From: Alistipes senegalensis JC50
GTDB taxonomy: Bacteria; Bacteroidota; Bacteroidia; Bacteroidales; Rikenellaceae
Reading direction: 5' to 3'
Length of the DNA stretch: 64,000 bases
Assembly (NCBI RefSeq): GCF_025145645.1
Contig: NZ_CP102252.1
Location: 1-64,000 of the forward strand
Positions 52,186 through 61,466 of the stretch are shown here, in pieces. The translations under genes were made by a program, and so were the position numbers. Within the stretch, counting starts at the first letter, position 1, and every line of letters starts with the position of its first letter. The notes below the pieces were generated by a model. The model was not told where the DNA came from. It saw only the letters and a list, made by a program, of their open reading frames with translations, and did no database searches.

Positions 52186-53751
52186 ATGAATCCTGTTAAA
52201 ATCCCGCTGGGTGCGACCGCGCTGCTGCCACTGGCAGTATCGACCGCAACGGCCCAGGAGACGGGAGCTTCCGCCAAACCCAATTTCGTCTTCATCATGA
52301 CGGACCAGCAGCGCGCCGACCTCTGCGGCCGGGAGGGCTATCCGCTGGATGTCACCCCCTTCGTGGACCGTATGGCCGGCGAGGGCGTCTGGTTCGACAG
52401 GGCCTACACCCCGGCGCCGATCAGCGGTCCCGCCCGCGTGGCGTTCCTGACCGGACGTTTTCCGAAAGCCACGCGTGTGAAGTCGAACCACAATATCGAG
52501 GATGCGGTCTACAAGGACGACCTGTTCTCTTTCGCCCGCCGCAACGGATACCGCACGGCCCTCGTCGGCAAGAACCACGCCCACCTCAAACCGCAGGACG
52601 CCGACTGCTGGCGGCCCTACAACCATTTCGCCCAGCAGGGCCGGGTGGATGAAAAGGCCAAAGCCTTCAACCGCTACCTCGGCACGACCGATATGTACGC
52701 CGACTACGATCCGGCGCCGTTCAGTCCCGAGATGCAGCACCCCTGGCGCATGGTGGACGACGCGCTGGCATGGATCGGCAACGGTGATGACAAACCCTTC
52801 ATGATGTGGCTCTCGTTCCCCGAGCCGCACAATCCCTATCAGGTCAGCGAACCCTACTACTCGATGTTCCCGCCCGAGAAACTGCCGCCGATGCGGACCG
52901 ACATCCGGGACCTTGCGGTGAAAGGACCGGAATACGAACTTCTCCACGAGATGATGTCGCTGGGGCATGCGGGTTACTACGAACACCTCGGACGCCTGCG
53001 CAGCAACTACCACGGGATGATCCGCCTGATCGACGACCAGATAGCCCGTTTCGTGGAACAGCTCCGCAAAGAGGGCCTGTACGAAAACACGGTCTTCGTC
53101 GTGATGTCCGACCACGGCGACTTCGCCGGAGAATACGGGCTGATGAAGAAGGGCGTAGGGCTCTCGGACATCGTCGCGCGCGTGCCGTTCGTCTGGTTCG
53201 GCGGCCCGGTCCCGGCGCAGGGATTGAGCCATGCACACGTCTCGCTGGTGGACGTGTTCCCCACCTTCTGCGAGATGGCCGGGGGCGAGATTCCCGAAGG
53301 CGTGCAGGGCCGCAGTCTCGCAAACGTCATCGGCGGCGGCGACTACCCCGAGGAGGAGTTCCGCAGCGTGATGAGCGAAGACGGCTACGGCGGCCAGTAC
53401 TACACCAAGGAGGACGGAACCGACTATGCCCGGGAGGGAGCCACCCGGAAGAAGCCCGGATTCTTCGACGAACTGAACACCTGGACGCAGAGCGGTTCGA
53501 GCCGCTGCGTGCGCATGGGAGACTGGAAGCTGGAATTCGACATGCTGGGCAACGGCCGGATGTACAACGTCAGAAAGGACCCCTCGGAGATGAAAAACCT
53601 CTACGGCAACAGAAAATACGCCGCCAGACAGCAGGAGCTGCTGGCCGAACTGCTCAAATGGGAGATCGCCACCGACGATCCGCTGCCGCTGCCCCGTCAG
53701 CGCTACCGCTTCAAGCGCAACCCCCACAACTACCTGTTCTGCGCCGAATAA
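52186..53751 (+). CDS. Ser-type sulfatase
   Basis: This 521-residue secreted sulfatase has signal GATALLPLAVSTATA. Metal-binding TDQQRADLCG is at 39-48. The activation motif is S80-G81-P82-A83-R84 followed by VAFLTG. GKNHAHLKP is near 130 and VMSDHGDFAGEYGL near 305. The TDQQRAD and GEYGLMKKG patterns are shared with choline-sulfatase-like and heparan-N- or 6-sulfatase-like groups, so the substrate is uncertain. It opens the plus-strand run of five genes and ends 1 base before the next sulfatase ATG. Confidence 0.92.
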   Translation: MNPVKIPLGATALLPLAVSTATAQETGASAKPNFVFIMTDQQRADLCGREGYPLDVTPFVDRMAGEGVWFDRAYTPAPISGPARVAFLTGRFPKATRVKSNHNIEDAVYKDDLFSFARRNGYRTALVGKNHAHLKPQDADCWRPYNHFAQQGRVDEKAKAFNRYLGTTDMYADYDPAPFSPEMQHPWRMVDDALAWIGNGDDKPFMMWLSFPEPHNPYQVSEPYYSMFPPEKLPPMRTDIRDLAVKGPEYELLHEMMSLGHAGYYEHLGRLRSNYHGMIRLIDDQIARFVEQLRKEGLYENTVFVVMSDHGDFAGEYGLMKKGVGLSDIVARVPFVWFGGPVPAQGLSHAHVSLVDVFPTFCEMAGGEIPEGVQGRSLANVIGGGDYPEEEFRSVMSEDGYGGQYYTKEDGTDYAREGATRKKPGFFDELNTWTQSGSSRCVRMGDWKLEFDMLGNGRMYNVRKDPSEMKNLYGNRKYAARQQELLAELLKWEIATDDPLPLPRQRYRFKRNPHNYLFCAE

Positions 53752-53752
53752 G

Positions 53753-55141
53753 ATGGAGATGAAAGCAACCCGCATCGTCGTGACGGCCGCCGCCCTCGCG
53801 GCACTCCCGGCGGTCGCGGCCGCCAAACGGCCCAACATCGTGCTCGTCATCTCGGACGACACGCGCATGCTCGACTTCGGCTGCTACGGCAGTCCCGACG
53901 CCGTGACGCCCAACATCGACCGGCTGGCAGCGGAGGGTCTGCGCTTCACGCGGTTCTTCCAGGCGACGGCGATGAGCTCGCCCACGCGCCACTGCCTGCT
54001 CACGGGCCTCTACCCCGTGCGGTCGGGCGCCTACCCCAACCACACCTACATCGACGACGGCGTAGCGACCCTGCCCCGATATCTGAAAGAGTGCGGCTAC
54101 CGGGTGGCCATGCAGGGCAAACGGCACATCGCGCCAATGAGCGCATTTCCTTTCGAGGAGCTGGCCAAGCCGAACGCCGATGTGAATCCCGCACGGATCG
54201 AACCGTTCCTGCGCGAAGTCGCCGAAAGCGGCGAGCCGTTCTTCCTCTACGTGGCCTCGCACGACGCCCATGTTCCGTGGACGCGCGGCGATCGCTCGCT
54301 CTTCGATCCGGCCACGCTGACCCTGCCCCCGACGCTGGTCGATACGCCCGAGGTCCGCGACCTGTACGTACAGTACCTGGCCGAAATCAACCAGCTCGAC
54401 ACCGATGTCGGCCGCATCGACGCCCTGCTGAAAAAATACGGACTGGACGACGACACGATCTTCATCTTCACCAGTGAGCAGGGACACCAGTTCCCTTTCG
54501 CCAAGTGGACCTGCTACGACGCCGGTCTCCAAACAGCCTTCATCGTGCGCTGGAAAGGCGTCACGCAGCCCGGCACGACCACCGACGCACTGTGCGAATA
54601 TGTCGATGTGACCCCCACGCTCGTGGAGATCGCTTCGGGCGCGGTGCCGAAGGGCCTCGACGGCAAGAGCTTCAGGAAGGTGATCGAAGGCAGAAAATCG
54701 AGACACAAGCAGTATGTCTTCGGCATCCAGACCTCCCGGGGCATTCTCAACGGCCCCGACCACTACGGCATCCGCTCGGTCCGCGACGAACGCTACCTCT
54801 ACATCCGCAACCTGACACCCGAAGCGACGTTCCAATGCGTCATAACGAAGCAGGAGTACTTCAAGGAGTGGCAGCGACGGGGCGCCTCGGGGGACGCATT
54901 CGCCCGGGAACGCGCCGGGCTGTACCAGAAACGGCCTGCCGAGGAGCTGTACGACATCGTGAAAGACCCCTGCCAGATGCACGACCTCGCCGCAGACCCC
55001 GCCTGCGCGAAGGTGATGGCCCGGATGCGCCCGAAGCTCGATGCGTGGATGAAAAGCCAGGGCGACCTGGGGGCGCAGACCGAACTGGACGCGACGCAGC
55101 ACCTGCTGAGCAACCGCAAGAAAACCCAAAATACAAAATGA
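53753..55141 (+). CDS. Ser-type sulfatase
   Basis: This 462-residue secreted sulfatase starts at MEMKATRIVV, or two codons later at MKAT, with signal VVTAAALAALPAVAAA. Metal-binding SDDTRMLDFG is at 34-43. The activation motif is S75-S76-P77-T78-R79 followed by HCLLTGLYPVRSG. It is similar in layout to the sulfatase at 58626 (both have YPVR, then SGAYPNH or HGSYQNH), and the two are probably the same subfamily. The second metal-site region reads TSEQGHQFPFAKW, with EQG where many sulfatases have D-x-G. Confidence 0.9.
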   Translation: MEMKATRIVVTAAALAALPAVAAAKRPNIVLVISDDTRMLDFGCYGSPDAVTPNIDRLAAEGLRFTRFFQATAMSSPTRHCLLTGLYPVRSGAYPNHTYIDDGVATLPRYLKECGYRVAMQGKRHIAPMSAFPFEELAKPNADVNPARIEPFLREVAESGEPFFLYVASHDAHVPWTRGDRSLFDPATLTLPPTLVDTPEVRDLYVQYLAEINQLDTDVGRIDALLKKYGLDDDTIFIFTSEQGHQFPFAKWTCYDAGLQTAFIVRWKGVTQPGTTTDALCEYVDVTPTLVEIASGAVPKGLDGKSFRKVIEGRKSRHKQYVFGIQTSRGILNGPDHYGIRSVRDERYLYIRNLTPEATFQCVITKQEYFKEWQRRGASGDAFARERAGLYQKRPAEELYDIVKDPCQMHDLAADPACAKVMARMRPKLDAWMKSQGDLGAQTELDATQHLLSNRKKTQNTK

Positions 55142-55166
55142 TAAACTATCTTTGATTTCTGTACGA

Positions 55167-57230
55167 ATGAAGAAAAACCTGTTCATAACGATTCTGGCGG
55201 CCGCATCGCTTCTTGCGACCGCACGGGCCGCGGAGCCCGCGCAACGGAACGCACTGCGCGCTCCGGCCTATCCCCTGATCACCATCGACCCCTACACCAG
55301 CTGCTGGTCCGCGGGCGATTACCTCTACGACAGCCACACGACCCACTGGACCGGCCAGCCGTTCCCGCTGGTGGGTGCGCTGCGCGTCGATGGCAAGGTC
55401 TACCGTTTCATGGGCATCGACGCCCCGACGGGAGCCTTCGATGCCAACTTCGGAGGCGAACGCCATTTCTCCGTCCCGGCCGTGCAGCGATCGGCCGACG
55501 TGCAGGCCATGCAGACCGTCTACGAATTCGTCTGCGGCCCGGTGGCGCTGACGCTGACCTTCACGGCGCCTCTGTTCCTCGACGACCTCGACCTGATCTC
55601 CCGCCCGGTGAACTACATCTCGTATAAGACCCGTTCGCTCGACGGAGCCGCACACGACGCACAGATCTATTTCGAGGCGTCGCCCGCCTGCGCCGTCAAC
55701 AATGCCGAGCAGGAAAGCGTAAGCAAAAGCTATCGCAAAGAGGGCCTGACGTTCGTCAGCACGGGAAGCAAGGAGCAAAAAATACTCCACCGCAAAGGCG
55801 ACCAGATCAAGATCGACTGGGGCTATTTCTACCTCTCGGCCGCCGACAACGGCACGACGCAATCGGTGGGCGGCGCCATGACGCTGCGGAAGGCTTTCGC
55901 AGCGAACGGAAAACTCGACGGCAAAGCCGCCTCCGCGGACAATGCCAACATCGCGGTCGCCCGCAGCCTGGGACGCTCGGTCGAAGCCGAAGGCATGGTC
56001 ATGGCCGGATTCGACGACATCTACTCGATCCAGTATTTCAAGACCGACCTGCGTCCCTACTGGAACCGCAAAGGCGACAGCTCGATCGAACGCCAGTTCG
56101 CGCTGGCGGCCCGGGACTACACGGCCCTGAAGCGGAAATGCGGGGAATTCGACCGGGAGCTGATGGAATCGGCGACCCGCAGGGGAGGCCGGAAATACGC
56201 CGAACTCTGCGCGCTGGCCTATCGGCAGGCCATCGCCGCCCACAAGCTCGTGGAGGCCCCCAACGGCGACCTGATGCTGCTCTCGAAGGAGAATGCCAGC
56301 AACGGCTCGATAGGAACCGTGGACATAACCTACCCCTCGGCCCCGCTGCTGCTCTACTACAACCCCGAACTGTGCAAGGCGCTGCTCAACCACATCTTCT
56401 ATTACAGCGAAAGCGGCAAATGGAAGAAACCCTTCCCTGCGCACGACGTGGGCACCTATCCCCAGGCCAACGGACAGACCTACAAACACGACATGCCGGT
56501 CGAGGAATCGGGCAACATGCTCGTGCTGACCGCCGCCGTCGCGGCATCGGAAGGCAATGCCGAATATGCCCGCAAACACTGGACCGAGCTGACCCGATGG
56601 GCCGACTACCTCGTCGAGAACGGACTCGACCCCGACAACCAGCTCTGCACCGACGACTTCGCGGGACACTTCGCCCACAACGCCAATCTCTCGATCAAGG
56701 CCATCATGGGCATAGCCTCCTACGGCTACTGCGCACGGCTGCTCGGCATGGAGGAGACCGCCGCCAAATACGCCGCCAAAGCCAGGGAGATGGCCTCGGA
56801 ATGGGTGAAGATGGCCGACGACGGCGACCACTACCGTCTGACCTTCGACAAGAGCGGAACGTGGAGCCAGAAATACAACCTCGTATGGGACAAACTGCTG
56901 GGCTTCGACATCTTCCCCAAGGAGGTGACGCAGAAGGAGATCGCCTACTACCTCGGCAAGCAGAACCGCTACGGACTCCCGCTCGACAGCCGCCGGCAGT
57001 GGACCAAGGCCGACTGGATCGTTTGGAGCGCCACGCTGGCCGACGACCGGGAGACCTTCGAAGCGTTCATCGAACCGCTCTGGAACTTCATGAACGAAAC
57101 CGTACTGCGCGTGCCGATGTCCGACTGGTACAAGACCGACGTGCCGGCCCATGTGATTTTCAAGGCCCGCGCGGTGGTCGGCGGCTACTGGATCAAAATG
57201 CTCGAAGGCAAATATACGAACAATAAATAA
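55167..57230 (+). CDS. GtaA-like secreted protein (DUF5127/DUF4965/DUF1793-type glutaminase family)
   Basis: I start at ATG 55167 (MKKNLFITILAAASLLATAR), 687 residues with a signal peptide. Early motifs are PLITIDPYTSCWSAGDYLYD and THWTGQPFPLVGALRVDGKV. A beta-rich half is followed by an (alpha/alpha) barrel-like half with SKENASNGSIGTVDITYPSA, HDVGTYPQANGQ, and LCTDDFAGHFAHNANLSIKA. These blocks fit proteins annotated as glutaminase A, but members in PULs probably act on glycans; the true activity is not known. It follows the sulfatase by 25 bases and precedes the broken GH76. Confidence 0.8.
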   Translation: MKKNLFITILAAASLLATARAAEPAQRNALRAPAYPLITIDPYTSCWSAGDYLYDSHTTHWTGQPFPLVGALRVDGKVYRFMGIDAPTGAFDANFGGERHFSVPAVQRSADVQAMQTVYEFVCGPVALTLTFTAPLFLDDLDLISRPVNYISYKTRSLDGAAHDAQIYFEASPACAVNNAEQESVSKSYRKEGLTFVSTGSKEQKILHRKGDQIKIDWGYFYLSAADNGTTQSVGGAMTLRKAFAANGKLDGKAASADNANIAVARSLGRSVEAEGMVMAGFDDIYSIQYFKTDLRPYWNRKGDSSIERQFALAARDYTALKRKCGEFDRELMESATRRGGRKYAELCALAYRQAIAAHKLVEAPNGDLMLLSKENASNGSIGTVDITYPSAPLLLYYNPELCKALLNHIFYYSESGKWKKPFPAHDVGTYPQANGQTYKHDMPVEESGNMLVLTAAVAASEGNAEYARKHWTELTRWADYLVENGLDPDNQLCTDDFAGHFAHNANLSIKAIMGIASYGYCARLLGMEETAAKYAAKAREMASEWVKMADDGDHYRLTFDKSGTWSQKYNLVWDKLLGFDIFPKEVTQKEIAYYLGKQNRYGLPLDSRRQWTKADWIVWSATLADDRETFEAFIEPLWNFMNETVLRVPMSDWYKTDVPAHVIFKARAVVGGYWIKMLEGKYTNNK

Positions 57231-57239
57231 CGACCTACG

Positions 57240-58600
57240 ATGAACCATACACTCGCAGCCCTCGCCCTGGCGCTGCTGCTCGGTCCCGGAATTTCCGCGC
57301 AGGCCCGCAGCAGCCGGAAAAACGACGACCGGAAAGCCTCCGTATCGTGGAGCGCGGCGGCGGACTACGCCACCGGTACACTGGCCGACAACTTCTGGCG
57401 CGTACCCGACAACGGGTTCGTCGGCAAACAGCCGCCGTACCACTTCACCAACGGCGTGAAAGGCGCCGAGGACTTCCCGAACAACTAGCTCACGGCATGG
57501 ACGTTTTCATCGACGCCTACCTCCGGGCGCAGCGCGAAGGCGACAGCGAAGCCGAAGCCTTCTACAAAGAGTGCTTCGACAAGGGTTACCGCGACCCGAT
57601 CGGCACGGGCGAAGTCAAAAAACAGACCGGCATCCTCTGGACCAGCTACGGCATGAAGAAATACGCGGACATCTCGGCATGCTTCGGAAACCAGTTCGTC
57701 GATGACATGGAGTGGCACGCGCTGACGCTGATCCGGCTCTACGAGGCCACCGGCGAAGCCGTTTATCTGCGCGAGGCGCAGAAACTCTACGCCCAGATAT
57801 GGAAAGCCTGGGATCTGCCCGCAGCCCGCGACGTAGGCGGCAACGGCGGATTCATCTGGTGCTACGGGAAAGAGAACACTGCTCAGGGATTGGCGAAGAA
57901 CGCCTGTTCGAATGCCCCCGGCTGTCTTGCGGCCATCCGCCTGCACGAAGTGAAGCGACGGACTCCGGCCGCGCGCTACCGCGCCGACTCGCATCCCGAC
58001 TACGCCGATTTCGACTATCTGAAAAACGCCGAAACGGTCTACGAATGGATAGCCCGCGAACTTTTCAACCGTGAAACGGGACAGGTCTACGGCTCGTTCT
58101 CGCAGAAGAAGGGCAAAATGACGGCCTACTCGCTCACCTACGATCAGGGAACGTTCCTCGGAGCCGCCCACCTGCTCTACCGCTACACCGGCAAGAAGCT
58201 CTACCGCAACGACGCCCTGAAAGCCGCCCTCTACACCATCACCCATCCGGGCATCACCAAAGGCGGCATTCTCCGCGACGAAGGGGCCGGAGGCGACAAC
58301 TCCTTCTTCAAGGGAATCTTCATCCGTTACGCCGTCGAGCTGGTGAACGACCGCCGCATCAAGCGCAAGGCCCGCATCCAGCTCTACGACTTCATCCGCC
58401 ATCAGGCCGAAACCCTCTGGACCGAAGGTCTGGGACGCGACGAGGCCGGAAACCCCAAAGGTCTGTTCTCACCGGACTGGAAGCTCACGCAGGAACAGGC
58501 GGCCCGCAAGGGCGGCGACTATCAGAAGCCGAAACTGGGATGGCAGGTCAGCGGCGCAACGCTGCTCGAAGCCATGAACATGATGAAAGATCCGCGTTAA
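57240..58600 (+). pseudogene. GH76 alpha-1,6-mannanase gene split by a one-base frameshift
   Basis: The first frame (57240-57488) gives a signal peptide (LAALALALLLGPGISAQA) and the start of a GH76 domain, ending GAEDFPNN at a TAG. The second frame, one base back, continues from about 57485 as LAHGMDVFIDAYLRAQREG to 58600 without interruption. Adding one C before the TAG would restore a reading N-N-L-A-H and a protein of about 453 residues. The catalytic pair is intact in NQFVDDMEWHAL, and KNACSNAPGCLAAIRL and AYSLTYDQGTFLGAAHLLY match the GH76 at 19462. A real mutation, phase variation or a sequencing error are all possible. Confidence 0.85.
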
Positions 58601-58625
58601 CGACAAATTCACTAATTTTACCGCC

Positions 58626-60035
58626 ATGAACAAACTGAATCTGAATTCCACGCTGCTCAAAGCCTCCGCACTCTCCGCGGCGGCACTGCCCGCAACGGGC
58701 ATGGCAGCCGAAAAAAGCAAACCCCAGAGCGACCGGCCCAACATCGTGGTGATCGTGGCCGACGACCTGCTGTCGTCCGAGCTGAGCTGCTACGGAGGAA
58801 AGAACATCGTAACCCCCAACATCGACAGACTGGCCAACGAAGGAGTGCGGTTCACCCACAACTACGCCTCGATCGCCATGAGCGTACCCATCCGCGCCTC
58901 GATGTACACGGGTCTCTACCCCGTCCGCCACGGCTCCTACCAGAACCACAAGGCGACCTTCGGGGGGACCAAGACCGTCAACGAATACATGCCCGAAGAG
59001 GGTTACCGCGTAGGCCGCGCCGGCAAGAACCACCCGATCACTCCGTCGGTCTACAAATTCGAAAAGGTCCCCGGATTCACCGTAGGCTGCACGGCGAAGA
59101 GAGCCCCCTACAACGTGGACGGCATCCGCGAATTCGTGACCCGCGACGACAATCCGTTCCTGCTCTACGTGTGCAGCATCCACCCGCACGCGCCGTGGAC
59201 ATGGGGCGATCCGACGGAGTTCGACAAGGACAAACTCGTGATGCCCGAAAACTGCGTGGACAATCCCAAAATGCGCGAGATATTCACCCACTATCTGGCC
59301 GAAGTCCGCGCGCTCGACAACGAGGTCGGCTCGGTGCTCGAAGTGCTGGAAGAGACAGGCAAGCTCGACAATACGATCGTCATGTTCCTCGGCGAGCAGG
59401 GGCCGCAGTTCCCCGGCGGCAAATGGACCTGCTGGTATCCGGGCGTGAACAGCGCGCTCGTGGCCCGTTACCCCTCGAAAATCGAACCGGGAAGCCTGTC
59501 CCACGCCATCGTGCAATACGAAGACCTGCTGCCCACGTTCCTCGACATCGCGGGCGGCAAACCGCGGAAGGAACTCGACGGCATCAGTTTCAAGAAAGCG
59601 CTGTTCGGCGAATCGCAGAAAGCCCGCAAGTATGCCTACGGCATCCACAACAACATTCCGGAAGGCCGTCCCTACCCGATCCGCAGCATCCGCGACGAGA
59701 AATACGCCCTGATCTGGAACCTGACGCCCGAAAAGGAGTACCACGAAAAGCATCTGATGAAAGATCCCCCCAGCAACACGGGCGTCTGGGAGGCGTGGAA
59801 ATCGTCGGAGAATACGGACCCCAAGGCCAAACGGCTGATCGACAGGTTCGTGCACCGTCCCGAATTCGAATTCTACGACGTGGAGAACGACCCGTGGGAG
59901 ATGAACAACCTGGCCGACAAACCCGAATACCGGAACCGGATCAAAAAGATGAAGAAGGAACTGGAAAAATGGATGGAACAGCAGGGAGACAAAGGCGCCG
60001 CAATGGACGTGAGCTTCCCGGGGCAACCCAAATGA
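58626..60035 (+). CDS. Ser-type sulfatase
   Basis: This 469-residue secreted sulfatase has a signal near ASALSAAALPATGMA. Metal-binding ADDLLSSELS is at 45-54. The activation motif is S86-V87-P88-I89-R90 followed by ASMYTGLYPVRHG. Isoleucine at the fourth position is less common. GEQGPQFPGGKW is the later metal-site region, parallel to the sulfatase at 53753. It is the last gene of the locus and converges on mgsA across a terminator. Confidence 0.92.
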   Translation: MNKLNLNSTLLKASALSAAALPATGMAAEKSKPQSDRPNIVVIVADDLLSSELSCYGGKNIVTPNIDRLANEGVRFTHNYASIAMSVPIRASMYTGLYPVRHGSYQNHKATFGGTKTVNEYMPEEGYRVGRAGKNHPITPSVYKFEKVPGFTVGCTAKRAPYNVDGIREFVTRDDNPFLLYVCSIHPHAPWTWGDPTEFDKDKLVMPENCVDNPKMREIFTHYLAEVRALDNEVGSVLEVLEETGKLDNTIVMFLGEQGPQFPGGKWTCWYPGVNSALVARYPSKIEPGSLSHAIVQYEDLLPTFLDIAGGKPRKELDGISFKKALFGESQKARKYAYGIHNNIPEGRPYPIRSIRDEKYALIWNLTPEKEYHEKHLMKDPPSNTGVWEAWKSSENTDPKAKRLIDRFVHRPEFEFYDVENDPWEMNNLADKPEYRNRIKKMKKELEKWMEQQGDKGAAMDVSFPGQPK

Positions 60036-60043
60036 CAAACGAC

Positions 60044-60074
60044 GAAAACGGGCGTGAAATTCACGCCCGTTTTC
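60044..60074. terminator. Bidirectional terminator closing the glycan locus
   Basis: GAAAACGGGCGTGAA (60044-60058) pairs perfectly with TTCACGCCCGTTTTC (60060-60074). It separates the convergent sulfatase and mgsA genes. Confidence 0.9.
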
Positions 60075-60095
60075 ATTCTACCGATACCTCTCCGT

Positions 60096-60581
60096 CTATT
60101 TCAGCACCCGCTCGACGTAGGCTTTGTAGTCCTTCACGACGGGTTCGTACTCGTCGTCCTCGAACAGCGGCGAAGAGATCAGGAAATCCGCCGAAGAACG
60201 GTTGACGGCCGTCGGCACGTTGTAGAGCGTCGCCAGACGCAGCAGCGCCTTCACATCGACATCGTGCGGCTGGGCCGACATCGGGTCCCAGAAGAAGATC
60301 AGCGCGTTGATCTTGCCGTCGGCGATCAGCGATCCCAACTGCTGGTCGCCGCCCAGCGGGCCCGATTTCAGCAGCGTGATCCGCAATTCGGGCTTCGGCT
60401 CGTCGTCCTCGTGCTCCTCCTTGTGATCGCGCAGCGTCTTTTCGACCATCTTGCCGGTCGTTCCCGTGCACACCAAGTGGTGACGGCTCAGTTTGCGGCT
60501 GTTCCAATCGACCCACTCCGCCAGGTCGCGCTTCATGTTGTCGTGGGCCACCAGGGCCAGCACCTTCGTCTTCTTGTCCAT
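60096..60581 (-). CDS. mgsA: Methylglyoxal synthase
   Basis: This enzyme turns dihydroxyacetone phosphate into methylglyoxal and phosphate, a bypass used when sugar phosphates build up. The protein has 161 residues. Family blocks are LVAHDNMKRDLAEWV near 11-25, TGTTGKMVEKTL near 39-50, KSGPLGGDQQLGSLIADGKI near 72-91 and FFWDPMSAQPHDVDVKALLR near 96-115, covering the known Asp and His catalytic positions. It starts 18 bases after the stop of the upstream DUF5606-type gene. Confidence 0.95.
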   Translation of the reverse strand: MDKKTKVLALVAHDNMKRDLAEWVDWNSRKLSRHHLVCTGTTGKMVEKTLRDHKEEHEDDEPKPELRITLLKSGPLGGDQQLGSLIADGKINALIFFWDPMSAQPHDVDVKALLRLATLYNVPTAVNRSSADFLISSPLFEDDEYEPVVKDYKAYVERVLK

Positions 60582-60599
60582 GATTCCGATGCGTCAAAG

Positions 60600-61010
60600 T
60601 TATTTCGCCTCCTCTTCAACGGGGAGCTTGAACTCCGTGAATCCGGCCTGCACGAGCGTGTTGTACCACGCGAAGCATTTCTTCATGTCCGAAACGTGCA
60701 CCCGGTCGCGGTCGTACTCGGGAAGCACCTCGGCGAACGCGGCTTTCAGCTTCTCGGGAGCCTCCTTGTGACTGATCGCCTCCTTGCCCCCGGTGTGGGC
60801 GTAAATCCGGGTGAAGACATCGGCCAGCGCGATGTCGTCGCCCTCGGTGAACATCGAAATCTCGGTCAGGGCGCTCACCTTGGCATTCGCCGCGGCATTC
60901 ATGCGCCGGCCGTCGAGCAGCGACTCGACGATCACGCCGTTCTTCGACTGCGCCACGTATTTATAAAGTCCGGGCTGGCCCGAGATGGCCAGAATCTCTT
61001 TCAGTTCCAT
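60600..61010 (-). CDS. DUF5606-type conserved protein
   Basis: This 136-residue soluble protein begins MELKEILAISGQPGLYKYVA and continues with a basic ESLLDGRRMNAAANAKVSAL block and FTEGDDIALADVF. These match a conserved Bacteroidota family that I know as DUF5606. The N-terminal half resembles a small beta-barrel; the C-terminal half has YDRDRVHVSDMKKCFAWYN. No function is known to me. It lies upstream of mgsA on the same strand and is likely co-transcribed. Confidence 0.82.
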   Translation of the reverse strand: MELKEILAISGQPGLYKYVAQSKNGVIVESLLDGRRMNAAANAKVSALTEISMFTEGDDIALADVFTRIYAHTGGKEAISHKEAPEKLKAAFAEVLPEYDRDRVHVSDMKKCFAWYNTLVQAGFTEFKLPVEEEAK

Positions 61011-61033
61011 AGTGATTGCGTTATTTCTTGTTG

Positions 61034-61462
61034 TTAATTGGGTTGTTCGTTTTTTTCATCCCCCTCTCCGTCGGGAATCGTGTACGACCGGGGATCGGAG
61101 TAGGTGACCACGTCGTAAGCCGTGATGGCGCGCACCCGGAAAGTCACCTTCCGGCCCGCCTTCTGCCCGGGAATGATCCCTTTGTAGGTCAGCGCCTTGG
61201 TTTCGGCATCGAACGAACGCATCGGCGACGCGAACAGCACGTAGGATTCGTCGTCGTCGAAGAAATAGACGATGTCCACGCGGCGGAATCCGTATTCGCT
61301 CGTAATGAACGCCTCCACCGCGACCTCCGTATCGGACGCGACCTCGGCCGGAGAAAACGTCACTTCGCCGAACTCCGCAGGGGTCGTCCTCTCCGGCCCG
61401 GAATCGGAATTGCAGGCCGCGAGACACAGCGCGGCAACAGCGGCGAACAACGTCCGTTTCAT
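61034..61462 (-). CDS. Small lipoprotein with an immunoglobulin-like fold, unknown function
   Basis: This 142-residue protein has lipobox LCLAAC (C16). The rest looks like one beta-sandwich domain (EFGEVTFSPAEVASDTEVAV, then GRKVTFRVRAITAYDVVTYS) and ends in the acidic tail GEGDEKNEQPN. It is probably an outer-membrane-anchored protein. It lies 4 bases downstream of the mscS stop and 23 bases before the DUF5606-type gene, so the minus-strand run mscS to mgsA may be one operon. Confidence 0.75.
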   Translation of the reverse strand: MKRTLFAAVAALCLAACNSDSGPERTTPAEFGEVTFSPAEVASDTEVAVEAFITSEYGFRRVDIVYFFDDDESYVLFASPMRSFDAETKALTYKGIIPGQKAGRKVTFRVRAITAYDVVTYSDPRSYTIPDGEGDEKNEQPN

Positions 61463-61466
61463 CGGT

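Larger units (their letters stand above)
17940..60035. other. Polysaccharide utilization locus for a probably sulfated, mannose-containing glycan
   Basis: About 42 kb bounded by convergent terminators at 17.9 and 60.05 kb. It holds two SusC/SusD pairs, three FAS1 lipoproteins, an inactive M60-like lipoprotein, one hybrid two-component regulator, seven Ser-type sulfatases, GH125, two GH76 (one frameshifted), GH2, a GH43-like protein and a GtaA-like protein. Every glycan-acting protein has a signal peptide or lipobox. GH125 and GH76 are known to act on alpha-1,6-mannan, and sulfatases remove sulfate caps. The sulfated-mannan or glycoprotein target is an inference from this combination. Confidence 0.8.

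Noticed and set aside
57470..57500. Programmed -1 frameshift in the second GH76 gene
   Set aside because: There is no slippery heptamer or downstream pseudoknot, and GH76 genes are not known to use frameshifting. A one-base deletion explains it more simply.
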